Below are positions 34,282 to 43,965 of a DNA stretch of 64,000 nucleotides, piece by piece. A program made the position numbers and the translations under genes. The DNA comes from Dietzia lutea. GTDB lineage: Bacteria; Actinomycetota; Actinomycetes; Mycobacteriales; Mycobacteriaceae. Numbering within the stretch: position 1 is the stretch's first letter; every line of letters begins with the position of its first letter. Under the pieces are notes generated by a model that made no database searches, was not told where the DNA came from, and saw only the letters and a program-made list of their open reading frames with translations. The stretch is taken from the NCBI RefSeq assembly GCF_003096075.1, contig NZ_CP015449.1:2225001-2289000 (forward strand). The letters run 5' to 3'.

Positions 34282-34988
34282 CCTCCGAGCACCTGACCGA
34301 GCACACCACCCCCGGCGAGCGGCCGCTCAACCTCGTCGTCGTCGCCGCCGGCACCTCCGTGCCCTCCAGCACGCGGATGCTCGCCGACCAACTCACCTCC
34401 GCCACCCGCGAGGCCCTCGCCCGCCAAGGGCAGCGCGTCGAGGTGACGGTCCTCGAGGCGCGCGAGCTGGCCCACGAGGTCGTCGACGCGACGTTCACCC
34501 GCTTCCCCGGCGAGAAGCTGGCCGCGGCGATCGACGCGATCGGCCGCGCGGACGGACTGATCGCGGTGACGCCGATCTACAACCAGTCGTTCTCGGGGCT
34601 GTTCAAGTCGCTGTTCGACGTGATCGAGCCGGGCACCCTCGCCGGCGTCCCGGTGGCACTCGGAGCGACGGGCGGGACGGCGCGGCACTCGCTGGCGGTC
34701 GATTACGCACTGCGGCCGATGTTCGCCTACCTCAAGGCCGACGTCGTACCCACCACCGTGTTCGCGGCCGCCGAGGACTTCGGCGCGGTGTCCACGGCCG
34801 GCGACGAGAACTCGCTACGGACGCGCGCCATCCGGGTGGGGACCGAACTGGGCGACTACATGCTGCGGTTCGCGGGGGTCACCGCCGGCGCGGTCGAGCC
34901 GACGCGCGCGGATGACAAGCGGGGACGACGGGGCGACGACGACGAGTTCAGCGATTTCGTCCCGATGAGCGATCTCCTGGGACGCTGA
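34278..34988 (+). CDS. NAD(P)H-dependent FMN reductase (CE1759-type)
   Basis: 236-aa flavodoxin-like reductase with VVVAAGTSVPSSTR at the N-terminus (FMN phosphate loop) and TPIYNQSFSG (about 95-104). Gives reduced FMN to the adjacent luciferase-like monooxygenase. GTG at 34278 with AGGAG 6 nt upstream, overlapping the previous stop as GTGA. A charged, disordered C-terminal tail follows the flavodoxin fold. Confidence 0.9.
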   Translation: MTSEHLTEHTTPGERPLNLVVVAAGTSVPSSTRMLADQLTSATREALARQGQRVEVTVLEARELAHEVVDATFTRFPGEKLAAAIDAIGRADGLIAVTPIYNQSFSGLFKSLFDVIEPGTLAGVPVALGATGGTARHSLAVDYALRPMFAYLKADVVPTTVFAAAEDFGAVSTAGDENSLRTRAIRVGTELGDYMLRFAGVTAGAVEPTRADDKRGRRGDDDEFSDFVPMSDLLGR

Positions 34989-35034
34989 ACCGGAGCCGGC
35001 GTCGGGCAGCCGGCCGGCGCGGCCCGGGCTGGCG

Positions 35035-36087
35035 CTACTCGCGTGCCAGCTGAGGGATTTCGCGGACGGGGTCCTCCGGTCCGATGTCGTACGTACACTC
35101 GTACGGCCTCGGATCGGGGACGAAGGCCCATAGCATCGCCCCGGCCGCTCCCATGGCGCGGTACGCCTCGATGCGGTCGCCGATACGCGTCGCGCGCTCC
35201 TCGAGGGGCAGGCAGGAGCCCGCCGCGATCCCCAACTCCGTTACCACTAGTGGCTTGTCGGTTTGAGCGAGGCGCAGCGGCAGGAAACCGGCGTCGTCGT
35301 AGTCGTGGTACTGCAGCACGTCCACGTACGGCGAGTCCGCGATGAGCTTGTACCCGTCGCCCACGAGACCGCACTGGGGGCCGCCGAGTAGGCCGGCGGT
35401 GATGAGCCGCCCGGGATCCCGCTGCCGAATCAGCTGACCGACCTCGTCGGTCCACTCCCGTAGCACCTCTGCAGAGTCGGCCGGACAGGTGCGGAATTGC
35501 CAATGGCAATCGTCGGTTCCGCAGACCGCCGTCTCAGGCTCACCGATGGGTTCCCACGCCGCGACGGCCGGTGAGCCGGACCAGCGCTCGACCGCGGTGG
35601 TGACCCAATCCCGGTAACTCAGCGGCATCGCGGTGGGCTCCTCCCAACCGCGCAGGTACCACTCACGATCCTTGTACCGCTCGTCCTCGCATGCCCCGTC
35701 CTGCCCCACGAGCACAGGGATCACCACCTGGTCGTGCCGCTCCGCCGCGGCGAAAACGGCGTCGATGGGCGCGAAGTCGAGTTGCCCGGAGAACTTGTTC
35801 ACGGCGAGCTGCTGGAAGGCGTTGAACCTCGTCACGGCCCCATCGGGGAGAGAGCCGAAGTACGAGTCGAGGTCCACCATCGCTCCGCACCCGGCGTTGA
35901 CGCCCCAGTCGGTGGCGAGCTGGTAGGCGTTGAGGCCGGTCGGCCACCAGGGTTGGCCGTCGAGTTGGAGTTCGCCGGCGGCGACAGTGGCCCGCGAGAC
36001 CGGTTCCTGTGAGCGTGAGTCTGGTGGCGCAGCGCATGAGAGGGTTAGCGCCAGCACCAGTAGTGCAACTATTTGAGGGGATTTCAC
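35035..36087 (-). CDS. Secreted GH5-like lipoprotein
   Basis: 350 aa. A short signal peptide ends in the lipobox LTLSC with Cys18, so the protein should be lipid-anchored outside the membrane. The rest looks like a (beta/alpha)8 glycoside hydrolase of GH5/clan A type: WEPIGEPE with Glu183 as likely acid/base and VVTELG with Glu284 as likely nucleophile; eight or so cysteines suggest disulfides. The GTG at 36087 lies 6 nt after a TATTGT box (leaderless). Last gene of the BcsB/GT2 cluster, where a glycanase would play the part BcsZ plays in cellulose export. Confidence 0.7.
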   Translation of the reverse strand: MKSPQIVALLVLALTLSCAAPPDSRSQEPVSRATVAAGELQLDGQPWWPTGLNAYQLATDWGVNAGCGAMVDLDSYFGSLPDGAVTRFNAFQQLAVNKFSGQLDFAPIDAVFAAAERHDQVVIPVLVGQDGACEDERYKDREWYLRGWEEPTAMPLSYRDWVTTAVERWSGSPAVAAWEPIGEPETAVCGTDDCHWQFRTCPADSAEVLREWTDEVGQLIRQRDPGRLITAGLLGGPQCGLVGDGYKLIADSPYVDVLQYHDYDDAGFLPLRLAQTDKPLVVTELGIAAGSCLPLEERATRIGDRIEAYRAMGAAGAMLWAFVPDPRPYECTYDIGPEDPVREIPQLARE

Positions 36088-36093
36088 GAGCTA

Positions 36094-36099
36094 ACAATA
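36094..36099 (-). promoter_or_regulatory. -10 box of the GH5-like lipoprotein gene
   Basis: TATTGT on the minus strand, 6 nt before the GTG at 36087; suggests an internal promoter within the polysaccharide cluster. Confidence 0.45.
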
Positions 36100-36135
36100 G
36101 TCGACGGATCGACGGCCACCACTGAACTTCGTCCG

Positions 36136-37764
36136 CTACGAGAACACCCGCCACAGCCTCCAGGTCGGGCGGTCGTCACCTGAGTTGATCACCTCGAACT
36201 CCAGGGCGCCGAGTTCGGCGCCGTTCTCGTGCACGGTCGGATAGCGGAGATTGAGCGCGTCCGAAACCCCGCGCCCCTCGGCGGGCACGGTCAGCAGGAA
36301 CTGCACCCCGTGCGCGGCCGGGTCGTTGAGGACTTCGACGAAGTCGCGGTCCGAGGGGATGACGAACTGCTCCGGCCGGGCGGTGGAGGCGATGATCGGG
36401 AATCCATGGACAGTGTCCATGATGACCGCTCCCTCGGGCAGACCCAGCGAGTCGAGGTAGTCGGCGATCCGGCGCTCGGTGTCGAACGAGGCGACTATCG
36501 CCTCCTGTCGCAGCCGCAGCTCTGGAGACCTGTCGCCGACCTCGGGGAGCACCACCGCGTGGAGTGAGTGCTGCTCCCGGGACAACGTCGGCGAGGACAT
36601 CGCCACGCCGCTGACCGGAACCCCGGCCACGACCAGGAGCAGTGCGGTCCCCGTGAGCGCCCGCGAGCGTCCGAGTACGTCCTGCGGCCTCGACACGGCG
36701 TGGGGTCCGGGTCTGCGGGTGGTCATCCAGCCGCCGCGCGGTACGCAGAAGACGGCCAAGACCGCGACCAGGGGGACGGCGCTGATGTAAAACCGCAGAA
36801 ACGGGAAGGTCATGCCCCGGAGATAGGCCAGGACGGCGAAGACCAGGACGGCGGCGAGGGCCAGCACCGCCAGCGGTTCGGGGTCCCGTCGACGCACGGA
36901 CAGCACCGCGCACCACACCAGGACCACGCCGAGCGCCGGAGCGAGCACCACGATCTCCGCGAGGGAGAACGCAATTGCGGAAAGCCCCCCGGTCGACCCC
37001 CCTCCGGACTGTTCGAGGATCGCCGCGTTGCCGTAGCGGGAGGAGAACTGGGCCAGAGCGCTGCCGGTCACCAGCCAACTCGTCGCCGACCAGGCGAGGA
37101 AGGCGAGTGCGGTCGGCGCGGCCACGACCACGCCGTCGAGGATGGCTGTCTCCGTCTTGCGGGTGCGCCTGTAGGACACCGCGGCGACGAGAAGGGTTGC
37201 GGTGCCCGAGGCCGCCAGTGCGTCGTAGCGCGCCAGATACGCTAGCCCCAGCGCGAACCCGGCGACCATCAGATCGTGGACGTCGTCAGTACTCATCCAC
37301 CTGGCGAGGCGACGGACGGACCACACCACTAAGAAGACGAACAGCGCCTCGCTCATGCCGTTGGCCCCGTAGTAGACGATCATCGGGTGCAAGCCGAAGA
37401 CGAGTGTGACCCCCCAGGTGAACCACGCAGGGCACGCGCGCTCCCGGGCGATCGAATGGATCTGGACGACCGCGCCAGCCATCGCCAGGGCACTCACGGC
37501 CACCGCGGTCAGGCCCCACCGGGTCAACGCCGGGAACCAGTCTGACAGGGCCACGAGCGGGAACTGCGCGAGCGCGGTGAGAGGGGTGAAGATGAAACCG
37601 ATGGCCGCCAGGTGCGGGTCGCGAGACAGCAGAGCCGCCCTCGTGTCGGCCACCCGGCTCAGCGAGTCTCCCTGCAGGTAGCCGGGACCGAGCGCAAGGT
37701 ATAGTCCGGCCGCGATATACAGCGCGGTGAAGGACAGGAAGACGATCGCGGGACGGGTTCTCAT
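36136..37764 (-). CDS. GT-C-like polytopic membrane protein
   Basis: 542 aa with about 10-12 membrane helices up to residue ~405 and an extracytoplasmic C-terminal domain of ~130 residues. The layout (large first outside loop with an acidic patch GDSLSR near 31-37, many helices, soluble tail) is that of GT-C glycosyltransferases such as the GT39/ArnT type, which use polyprenyl-linked sugars. No family is certain. Starts 13 nt after the GT2 stop, so the genes are in one operon; it may decorate or extend the GT2 product. Confidence 0.6.
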   Translation of the reverse strand: MRTRPAIVFLSFTALYIAAGLYLALGPGYLQGDSLSRVADTRAALLSRDPHLAAIGFIFTPLTALAQFPLVALSDWFPALTRWGLTAVAVSALAMAGAVVQIHSIARERACPAWFTWGVTLVFGLHPMIVYYGANGMSEALFVFLVVWSVRRLARWMSTDDVHDLMVAGFALGLAYLARYDALAASGTATLLVAAVSYRRTRKTETAILDGVVVAAPTALAFLAWSATSWLVTGSALAQFSSRYGNAAILEQSGGGSTGGLSAIAFSLAEIVVLAPALGVVLVWCAVLSVRRRDPEPLAVLALAAVLVFAVLAYLRGMTFPFLRFYISAVPLVAVLAVFCVPRGGWMTTRRPGPHAVSRPQDVLGRSRALTGTALLLVVAGVPVSGVAMSSPTLSREQHSLHAVVLPEVGDRSPELRLRQEAIVASFDTERRIADYLDSLGLPEGAVIMDTVHGFPIIASTARPEQFVIPSDRDFVEVLNDPAAHGVQFLLTVPAEGRGVSDALNLRYPTVHENGAELGALEFEVINSGDDRPTWRLWRVFS

Positions 37765-37777
37765 GACGCCGGCCTGC

Positions 37778-39250
37778 TCATGACGCCAACCCGTGAACGG
37801 TTTTCTCCCAGTAGGAGGGGTTGGCGAACAGCTGGTAGGTGCCCTTGATCGCGGCGATCGACATCAGGACCCAGTAGAGCGGAACCGTCAGGCAGGCCCA
37901 CCACAACGAGGAGTTGCCGGTCTCCCGGCACGCGATGAGGTTGGAGTAGAGGATCGCGGCGTTGCCGAGCACCAGGCAGATCAGCGCTGGGAAGTACACG
38001 TAGGCCGGGAAGACCTCCTCGATCACACCCGGCTGCCCGAGAATCCAGGACAGCGTCACCAGCCAGAACACCATGTTGAGACAGGCGATCACGGGAGTCC
38101 CGGCGAGGAGGGTGGTGAAGCGAAACATGCTCACCGTGCCGAGGGTGCGCCACAACTGGACCGGCCGGCGCATGTGCACCAACCAGGTCTGAAGATACCC
38201 CTTGTACCAGCGGGATCGCTGCCTGATCCAGTTGATGGGATCCGGGTTGGCCTCCTCGAGGGTGGTCGAGTCGAGTACGGCCGTCCGGTGCCCGCGGGCG
38301 GCGATCCGCACCCCCAGATCGGCGTCCTCGGTGACGTTGTACGGATCCCACGCGCCGATGTCTCTCAGGACGTCCGCCTTGATGTGGTTCGAGGTGCCTC
38401 CCAGCGGGATCGGCGAGCTGGACTTCATCAGCCCGGGCAGGAGGAAGTTGAACCACAGTGCGTAATCGGCGGTGAACCACGCCGTGAGCAAGTTCTGCGA
38501 CCCGTTGTGGAACGCCAACTTCGCCTGGACGCACGCCACGTCGTCGTCGAGCTCGGCGAACGCGACCGCAACCCGGCGCAACTGAAGCGGGTCGGGACGG
38601 TCCTCGGCGTCGAAGATGGTGACGATCTCGCCCGTGGCGTAGTGCAGGGAGTAGTTGCAGGCCTTGGGTTTGGTGCGGGGGTCGGCCGGGGGGATCCGGA
38701 GGATCTGGCAGACCTGCCCGAGGCCGGCGGCCTCGGCGGCGTCGATGGTGACGTCGTCGTCCGCCTCGAGTAGCAGCAGGACCTCCAGCTTGTCGGCCGG
38801 ATAATCGATCGAACTCACCGCGTCAATGAGGTCGGCGATCACCTCGGGCTCGTTGTAGGCCGGAACGAGGACCGTGTAGGTGGGCAGTTCCTCGTCGCCC
38901 ACGGCGCGGGCGCGATCGTCCTCCACGTGCAGGATCGAGTCCCTGGCCAACCCCCTGCTGAGCAGCAACAACCGGTCCGCCAGCGTGATCAGATAAACGA
39001 AAGTGCTCACCGCGGTCAGCGCGATGAGCGTGGGGGTGGTTACCAGGACCAACGCGAGGACCACCACGGCGAGCGCGGCGAGCCCGGTCCACTTCTGCCA
39101 GGGCATGAACGGTACCGCCGCGGAGGCCAGCGGGTCTCGCTCGAACAACCCGTGGACGGCGTCGTGCAGCGCTGCCGCGCTGCGCGCTTCCTCCGGGGTC
39201 GGCGGAAGGTCCGTGGGCGGCATCTCGGCGTGCGACTGATCCGCGTTCAT
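37778..39250 (-). CDS. Processive-type family 2 glycosyltransferase (BcsA-like)
   Basis: 490 aa. Two N-terminal helices (about 54-95), a cytosolic GT-A domain (YTVLVPAYNE at 125-134, metal-binding DAED at 214-217, TED at 307-309, and Q344-RSRW ending at 348), then four to five C-terminal helices. The QxxRW motif marks processive synthases of beta-glycans such as cellulose or hyaluronan. There is no C-terminal PilZ domain, so c-di-GMP control in the BcsA manner is not expected. The ATG overlaps the preceding gene's stop (ATGA). A BcsB-like gene lies two genes upstream. Confidence 0.85.
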   Translation of the reverse strand: MNADQSHAEMPPTDLPPTPEEARSAAALHDAVHGLFERDPLASAAVPFMPWQKWTGLAALAVVVLALVLVTTPTLIALTAVSTFVYLITLADRLLLLSRGLARDSILHVEDDRARAVGDEELPTYTVLVPAYNEPEVIADLIDAVSSIDYPADKLEVLLLLEADDDVTIDAAEAAGLGQVCQILRIPPADPRTKPKACNYSLHYATGEIVTIFDAEDRPDPLQLRRVAVAFAELDDDVACVQAKLAFHNGSQNLLTAWFTADYALWFNFLLPGLMKSSSPIPLGGTSNHIKADVLRDIGAWDPYNVTEDADLGVRIAARGHRTAVLDSTTLEEANPDPINWIRQRSRWYKGYLQTWLVHMRRPVQLWRTLGTVSMFRFTTLLAGTPVIACLNMVFWLVTLSWILGQPGVIEEVFPAYVYFPALICLVLGNAAILYSNLIACRETGNSSLWWACLTVPLYWVLMSIAAIKGTYQLFANPSYWEKTVHGLAS

Positions 39251-40575
39251 GCTCGCGCCCACTGCGCACTCACCAGTTCGGTCCCGAGTTCTGTGAGCAT
39301 GGCGAGGTCCTTGTCCTGAGGATGGGTGTCGGTCACGGCCCCGGATCCCCGCAGCAACAGGTTGACCAGGCGCGAGAACGTGGACCGGGTGCCGGGAACG
39401 GTCTGCGGGAACTGCGCATCGTACTCGTGGTTGTCCACGGTGATCAGCGTGACCCTCTGCACGCGGTCGTCCCCGCGCGTCCACGCGAACGTCATGAGAC
39501 TCCAGGTCAACAAATTCTCGTCGTCGATCACGGTGCGGTACCGTGCGGAAACCTCATGACCCAGGTCCACCGTCCGCGATGGACTGATCCGGGCGGCACT
39601 CAGGTCGAAGGTCATCTCGAGTGGGAACAACTCGAGCACCCCGGTGCTGGCCACGGTCAGTGACTGCACGGCCGCGACCCGCGGACGCAGGAGCTTGTCC
39701 CAGTCCGCCCGGACGCGGGTGGCACGGATCATCTGGCGCGAGAGGGTGGCGGTCGGGCCGAACATCCGACCGGCCCACGAGTAGTCCACGGTTTCTGTTT
39801 CCTGCCACCCCGACGGGATCGCCTGGCCCGGCCCGTTTACGGGAGGAGGGCCCTGCGCCACTCGCTCGGAGATGGCCGGAGGCAGCGGGGCCAGCGCGAG
39901 TACCAGGGCGACCGCGACGAGCAGGGGCGCGCTTCGCCACGCCTCCCGCCGAGAGACCACAGCGCTCCGGGGGGCAGGCCGCTCACCACCCGGGTCGGCA
40001 GCGCCGTCGGCGCCACCCCCCGCCCGTCGGCGCACCCGCCGGACCACCGGCGGCGTCGCCACCGCCGCCGGAACCGCCAGTCCGACGAGAAGCACCACCG
40101 CGGCCTGGGCCACGGCGCCACCACCGAGCCCGTACGAGACCAGACGGACCGCCCCGGGCGGAACCGCGAGCAACACGATCCATGCCGGCCAGTATGAGCC
40201 GGTGCGGCGGAGCCCGAAGAGGAAGACGCAGCCTCCCAGGAGGAAGACCCACGCCGCGAGCACGTCCAGGTGCAGCAGGGGGTATGTCCCGGAATACCGT
40301 GGGAGGACCAGCCACTGGACCATGAGGGCGACGGTCAGGATGATCGTGCCGGCGATCTTGTCGCTCTGTCGGTCGTGGATCGGCAGCTCGGGCCGCCGAC
40401 GCACGTTGAGTGCTACCGCAGCCAGCGCGGCACCCAGGACCGGCGCGAGGAGCACGGCACTACCCGCGCCGGTAGCCTGCTCGCGCGCCACCCGTATCCA
40501 GGTCTCGTGGAACCCGGCCGCGAGCATCGCCGTGAGCAGGGCCCACCGCGCCGCGTGGTCGTAGCCGGGGCTCAC
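39247..40575 (-). CDS. Membrane protein of the polysaccharide cluster
   Basis: 442 aa. Roughly six to seven hydrophobic helices in the first ~190 residues, a further helix near 230-250, then a soluble ~190-residue C-terminal part. The helix pattern of the N-terminal half vaguely recalls exosortase-type proteins, but no catalytic Cys/Arg/His set is evident. GTG at 40575 overlaps the BcsB-like stop (GTGA), and its own stop overlaps the GT2 start (ATGA): strict coupling implies its product acts with the synthase. Function not recognised. Confidence 0.6.
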   Translation of the reverse strand: MSPGYDHAARWALLTAMLAAGFHETWIRVAREQATGAGSAVLLAPVLGAALAAVALNVRRRPELPIHDRQSDKIAGTIILTVALMVQWLVLPRYSGTYPLLHLDVLAAWVFLLGGCVFLFGLRRTGSYWPAWIVLLAVPPGAVRLVSYGLGGGAVAQAAVVLLVGLAVPAAVATPPVVRRVRRRAGGGADGAADPGGERPAPRSAVVSRREAWRSAPLLVAVALVLALAPLPPAISERVAQGPPPVNGPGQAIPSGWQETETVDYSWAGRMFGPTATLSRQMIRATRVRADWDKLLRPRVAAVQSLTVASTGVLELFPLEMTFDLSAARISPSRTVDLGHEVSARYRTVIDDENLLTWSLMTFAWTRGDDRVQRVTLITVDNHEYDAQFPQTVPGTRSTFSRLVNLLLRGSGAVTDTHPQDKDLAMLTELGTELVSAQWARA

Positions 40576-42491
40576 CGCCCGGAGCTGACCCGACGGCGGC
40601 GACGGGCGACCGCCCACACGAGTCCCGCGATTCCGACCCCGGCGACGGTGACCACCAGGCCGACGAGCAGGGCCGTGTTGACCCCGTTGGTGGAGGCGGG
40701 GTCCGCTGCCTCCACCTCGACGGCCTCGGCGGTCGAGAGCTCGAGCGGCTCGCGGCCGGGTGCCGTGAACAGGACGTTCCCGGTGAGCATCGACCAGCGT
40801 TCCTGCTCCCTGCTGAGCCACTCAAGGGTTCGGTCGAGCTCGCCGGAGCCCGAGCTCGTGGAGGCCACCAGCAGCGCCCGGTCACCGTCCTCGACGACCT
40901 GCATCGACGCGAAGTCGATGTCCTCGTAGAACCGCAGGGTCGCCGGCTCGCCCTCCTGGGCCCCCATCACCTCGAGTGTGCGTCCGCTGGTCAGGGTGAG
41001 TGGTAGGTCGAGCTGCGAGGGGGCTGATTCCGAGGTCACCAGGAGACCCGGCACGTTCCCGTCGAGGAGGACGTCCATCGGCACCCACTCCGGCAGGAGC
41101 GGGGAGGCGGACAGCGCCTGCAGTTCGGCGAGGATCGTCACCGCCCGGGCGGTGTCGTCCAGGGAACCGCTCGCGGTGGCCACCTGCATCCGCGGCATCA
41201 GAGCCTGGGGCAGGGAGTCGAACCCGGCGGGGGCGGGAGAGGTCGGCTCGGAGATCTGCACGCGCGACGATCCGTCGAGGATCATCGTCAACGGCTGGAG
41301 CACACCGCACGCGGCGCCGGCCCCCGCGGTCTGGAGGGACACCGAGATGTCGGTGTACCTGCCCAGCGCCCCGGCGGGAACGGTGACGGTGCGCTCGATG
41401 ATCCCGGCCTGATCGGCGGTCCAGGAATCGAGCACGGTCTGTCCCGCGGTCACCACGATCAGGCCACTGCGATCCGAGGGGGGAGGCGAGTACGTCCCCA
41501 CCAGGTCGATCGTCACGTCTCCACTCACCCTGGCCAGGGAGGTCTGATCCAGTCCGAACGCGGCCGAGACGGTTCCGACGGATCGGGCGGAGCGCGAACC
41601 GATTCCAAGCTCGTCCAGGGTGCCCTCGGTCACGAGTGCTCGCGGCGCCGGGGCGGACGAATTGAGCGTCGCCGAACCCGCCACCGCCAGGGACCAGAGG
41701 TCGCTCGACACCGATCTCGTCTCCCGGGCGAGGGCGGCGGCGTCGCCCGAGATGATCGCGGTGGGGACCTCCTCATCGGTCAACTCGATCCGGGTCTGGT
41801 CGGATTCCCGGATCTCCGCCCGCCGAGTGAACGGCGTGGCGGTCGGAGCCCTGGGGCCGGATGCCGGGAGGACCTCGATGTCCATTCCGCGCCGTCCGAA
41901 CGCCGCCGCTGACGTCGTGGCCAGCTGGGCGGCGGCCTCGGCCTCGGCGATGCTCGGCTCGTCTGGCAGGTAGATCTCCAGCCGGTCAACCACCGAGGGG
42001 ATGAAGTCCGCCAGAACACGGGGAGGTTCCGGTTCGCCCTCGAAGTCGACCTCCGAGTCACGCAGGACGAGGGATCTGTCGCTCCAGTCCGGGCACACCT
42101 CACCCCGGGAGTGCAGAACCGTCCGAAGGGTCAGGTCCAGCACACCGCTGCGGATCCGCGCCCCGACGAGCGGGATGTCCAGCCGGACCGTGTCCTCCGC
42201 GCCGTCCAGCTCGATCCGGTCCAGGAGCAGATCGCCCGACCACGCCTCGAGGTGTCCGCGCTCGAGGTCCACGGGAAACTGCACCGTCGTGGACAGGGTC
42301 CGAGGAGTCAGCCCGGCGGGGACCGGAATGGGAACGGCGACCTCGGCGCTCCGGTCGCGGAACTCCAATACCTCGGCCACCCCGAGACTCACGCCGTCCA
42401 CGACGGTCTGGGCGGCCACGGGCGTGGGGAACGCCAAGGAGAGAGCCAGCAGGAGGGACGCGGGGACACGCAGGTCGCGAAGCGAGAACAC
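40572..42491 (-). CDS. BcsB-like exported protein
   Basis: 639 aa. Signal peptide (about 1-27, ending near PVAAQ), a long beta-rich exported region with two similar halves (jelly-roll-like segments near 35-130 and 325-400), and one C-terminal membrane helix (about 607-628) followed by Arg-rich cytosolic residues. This topology and the first-half motif style match the cellulose synthase subunit BcsB, which guides the glycan out of the membrane. First gene of the cluster; GTG at 42491 with TAGCGT 8 nt upstream. Confidence 0.7.
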   Translation of the reverse strand: MFSLRDLRVPASLLLALSLAFPTPVAAQTVVDGVSLGVAEVLEFRDRSAEVAVPIPVPAGLTPRTLSTTVQFPVDLERGHLEAWSGDLLLDRIELDGAEDTVRLDIPLVGARIRSGVLDLTLRTVLHSRGEVCPDWSDRSLVLRDSEVDFEGEPEPPRVLADFIPSVVDRLEIYLPDEPSIAEAEAAAQLATTSAAAFGRRGMDIEVLPASGPRAPTATPFTRRAEIRESDQTRIELTDEEVPTAIISGDAAALARETRSVSSDLWSLAVAGSATLNSSAPAPRALVTEGTLDELGIGSRSARSVGTVSAAFGLDQTSLARVSGDVTIDLVGTYSPPPSDRSGLIVVTAGQTVLDSWTADQAGIIERTVTVPAGALGRYTDISVSLQTAGAGAACGVLQPLTMILDGSSRVQISEPTSPAPAGFDSLPQALMPRMQVATASGSLDDTARAVTILAELQALSASPLLPEWVPMDVLLDGNVPGLLVTSESAPSQLDLPLTLTSGRTLEVMGAQEGEPATLRFYEDIDFASMQVVEDGDRALLVASTSSGSGELDRTLEWLSREQERWSMLTGNVLFTAPGREPLELSTAEAVEVEAADPASTNGVNTALLVGLVVTVAGVGIAGLVWAVARRRRRVSSGR

Positions 42492-42582
42492 GAGGGGTCA
42501 CGCTACCGCTCCGGGCCCGTGAACACCCGCAAAGAGAGCGTGAAGTCGGGCCCGGGCCGGGTTCCGCCGATCCGTGCGACCG

Positions 42583-42909
42583 TCAGCGGAGGTCGGGCAA
42601 CCCGTCGTCCCGCGTCAGCGGCGGCACGCCCGCGCGGTCGGTGCCCTCGTCGGCGAGCTGGTCAGGCTCGGGGTGCGCGGCGTCGAAGCTCTCCGGCAGG
42701 TTCTTGATGTGCTTGTTCATGTTGCGCACGAGCAGCACCGTGGCGATGAGGAGCAACAGCACCAGCGGGATGCCCAGCGGGGAGGCCTTGCCGAACTCGG
42801 GGCCGACCGGGTTGTCGTTGTACCCGGGGGTGCCGGGCGACTGGTTCTGAGCGAAGATCATCGCCGACTCGTACGCCAGGATCTGGACGTCCGGTCCCAG
42901 GGTGATCAT
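42583..42909 (-). CDS. Small single-pass membrane protein (Rv1083-like)
   Basis: 108 aa with an N-terminal ~45-residue outside segment, one membrane helix (about 46-62, ending LLVRNMNKH) and a short acidic C-terminal tail. Its ATG overlaps the mca stop (ATGA). The same position next to mca is occupied by Rv1083 in M. tuberculosis. Function unknown. Confidence 0.8.
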   Translation of the reverse strand: MITLGPDVQILAYESAMIFAQNQSPGTPGYNDNPVGPEFGKASPLGIPLVLLLLIATVLLVRNMNKHIKNLPESFDAAHPEPDQLADEGTDRAGVPPLTRDDGLPDLR

Positions 42910-43829
42910 CTCGGGTCCTCACTCATGCTCGGTCCGACCGGGAGCTCGACCGACGGATCGACTCCCGCGAAGAGGTCTGTCTCGTATTCTCCCTCACCGA
43001 GCTGAGGAAAGCCCACCCGACTGGCTGCCAGTTCGAACTCCTCGGTCGGCCACACCCGCTGCTGCATCTCCACCGGCGCGGCGAAGAACCATCCGTTGGG
43101 GTCGATCTGCGTGGCGTGCGCCAAGAGGGCCGAGTTGCGCTGCTCGAAGTAGTCCGCGCACTCCACCCGGGTGGTGACCCGCTCCATCACGTCCGGACGG
43201 TCCTTCCAGCGGGACAGGAACTCGTCGAAGTGGCGTACGCCGTCGCGGGCGAACAGCTCCTCGTCGAGCAGCTCGAGGCGGCGCCGGGGGAAGCCGTGCG
43301 TGTAGTAGACCTTCGCGATGGCCCACGGCTCGCCCGCGTCCGGATACCGGGTCGGGTCCGCGGCGGCCTCGTAGGCGGCCATCGACGCCGAGTGCACCTT
43401 CAGGTGATCCGGGTGGGGATAACCACCGTTCTCGTCGTAGGTGATCATCACGTGGGGCCGGAACTCGCGGATCCTGCGGACCAGGGCCTCGGTGACCTCG
43501 TCGTCGTCGGCCAGGGCGAAGCACCCCTCCGGCAGGGGCGGCAACGGGTCCCCCTCGGGCAACCCCGAGTCCACGAAGCCCAGCCAGTGGTGGTCGACGC
43601 CCAGGATGTCGGCGGCGCGCGCCATCTCGCGCACCCGCACCGCGGGCAGATCCGCGGTGACGTCCGGGCGGTCCATCGCAGGGTTGAGGATGTCGCCCCG
43701 CTCTCCCCCGGTGCACGTCTCGACCAGCACGTGGACGCCCTCCGCGACATACCTGGCCATGGTCGCCGACCCCTTGGACGACTCGTCGTCGGGGTGGGCG
43801 TGGACCGCCATCAGCCGCAGACCGGCCAT
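42906..43829 (-). CDS. mca: Mycothiol S-conjugate amidase
   Basis: 307-aa zinc amidase of the PIG-L/LmbE family. Mca cleaves mycothiol-toxin conjugates so that the mercapturic acid can be exported. HAHPDDE (His12, Asp15 as zinc ligands) and HPDH (139-142, His142) are visible. It is longer than MshB-type deacetylases in the middle loop, and the neighbours (Rv1083-like, DUF4307, greA) match the mycobacterial mca locus rather than mshB. ATG at 43829; a -10 TAGAAT lies at 43874-43879 on the minus strand. Confidence 0.92.
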   Translation of the reverse strand: MAGLRLMAVHAHPDDESSKGSATMARYVAEGVHVLVETCTGGERGDILNPAMDRPDVTADLPAVRVREMARAADILGVDHHWLGFVDSGLPEGDPLPPLPEGCFALADDDEVTEALVRRIREFRPHVMITYDENGGYPHPDHLKVHSASMAAYEAAADPTRYPDAGEPWAIAKVYYTHGFPRRRLELLDEELFARDGVRHFDEFLSRWKDRPDVMERVTTRVECADYFEQRNSALLAHATQIDPNGWFFAAPVEMQQRVWPTEEFELAASRVGFPQLGEGEYETDLFAGVDPSVELPVGPSMSEDPR

Positions 43830-43953
43830 CGCGAGCACCTGCCGTTCTTCTCGAGGGAGTGAAGGACCGCACCATTCTATGGGCGTCGCCGCGCGCCGTG
43901 CCCCCGGCCCGTGCCCCGGCGGACCCCCGACCACCGTTGCCGACGCGCCCGGA

Positions 43954-43959
43954 TACCCT
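43954..43959 (+). promoter_or_regulatory. -10 box of the leaderless DUF4307 gene
   Basis: TACCCT, 6 nt before the ATG at 43966. Confidence 0.5.
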
Positions 43960-43965
43960 GACCCC

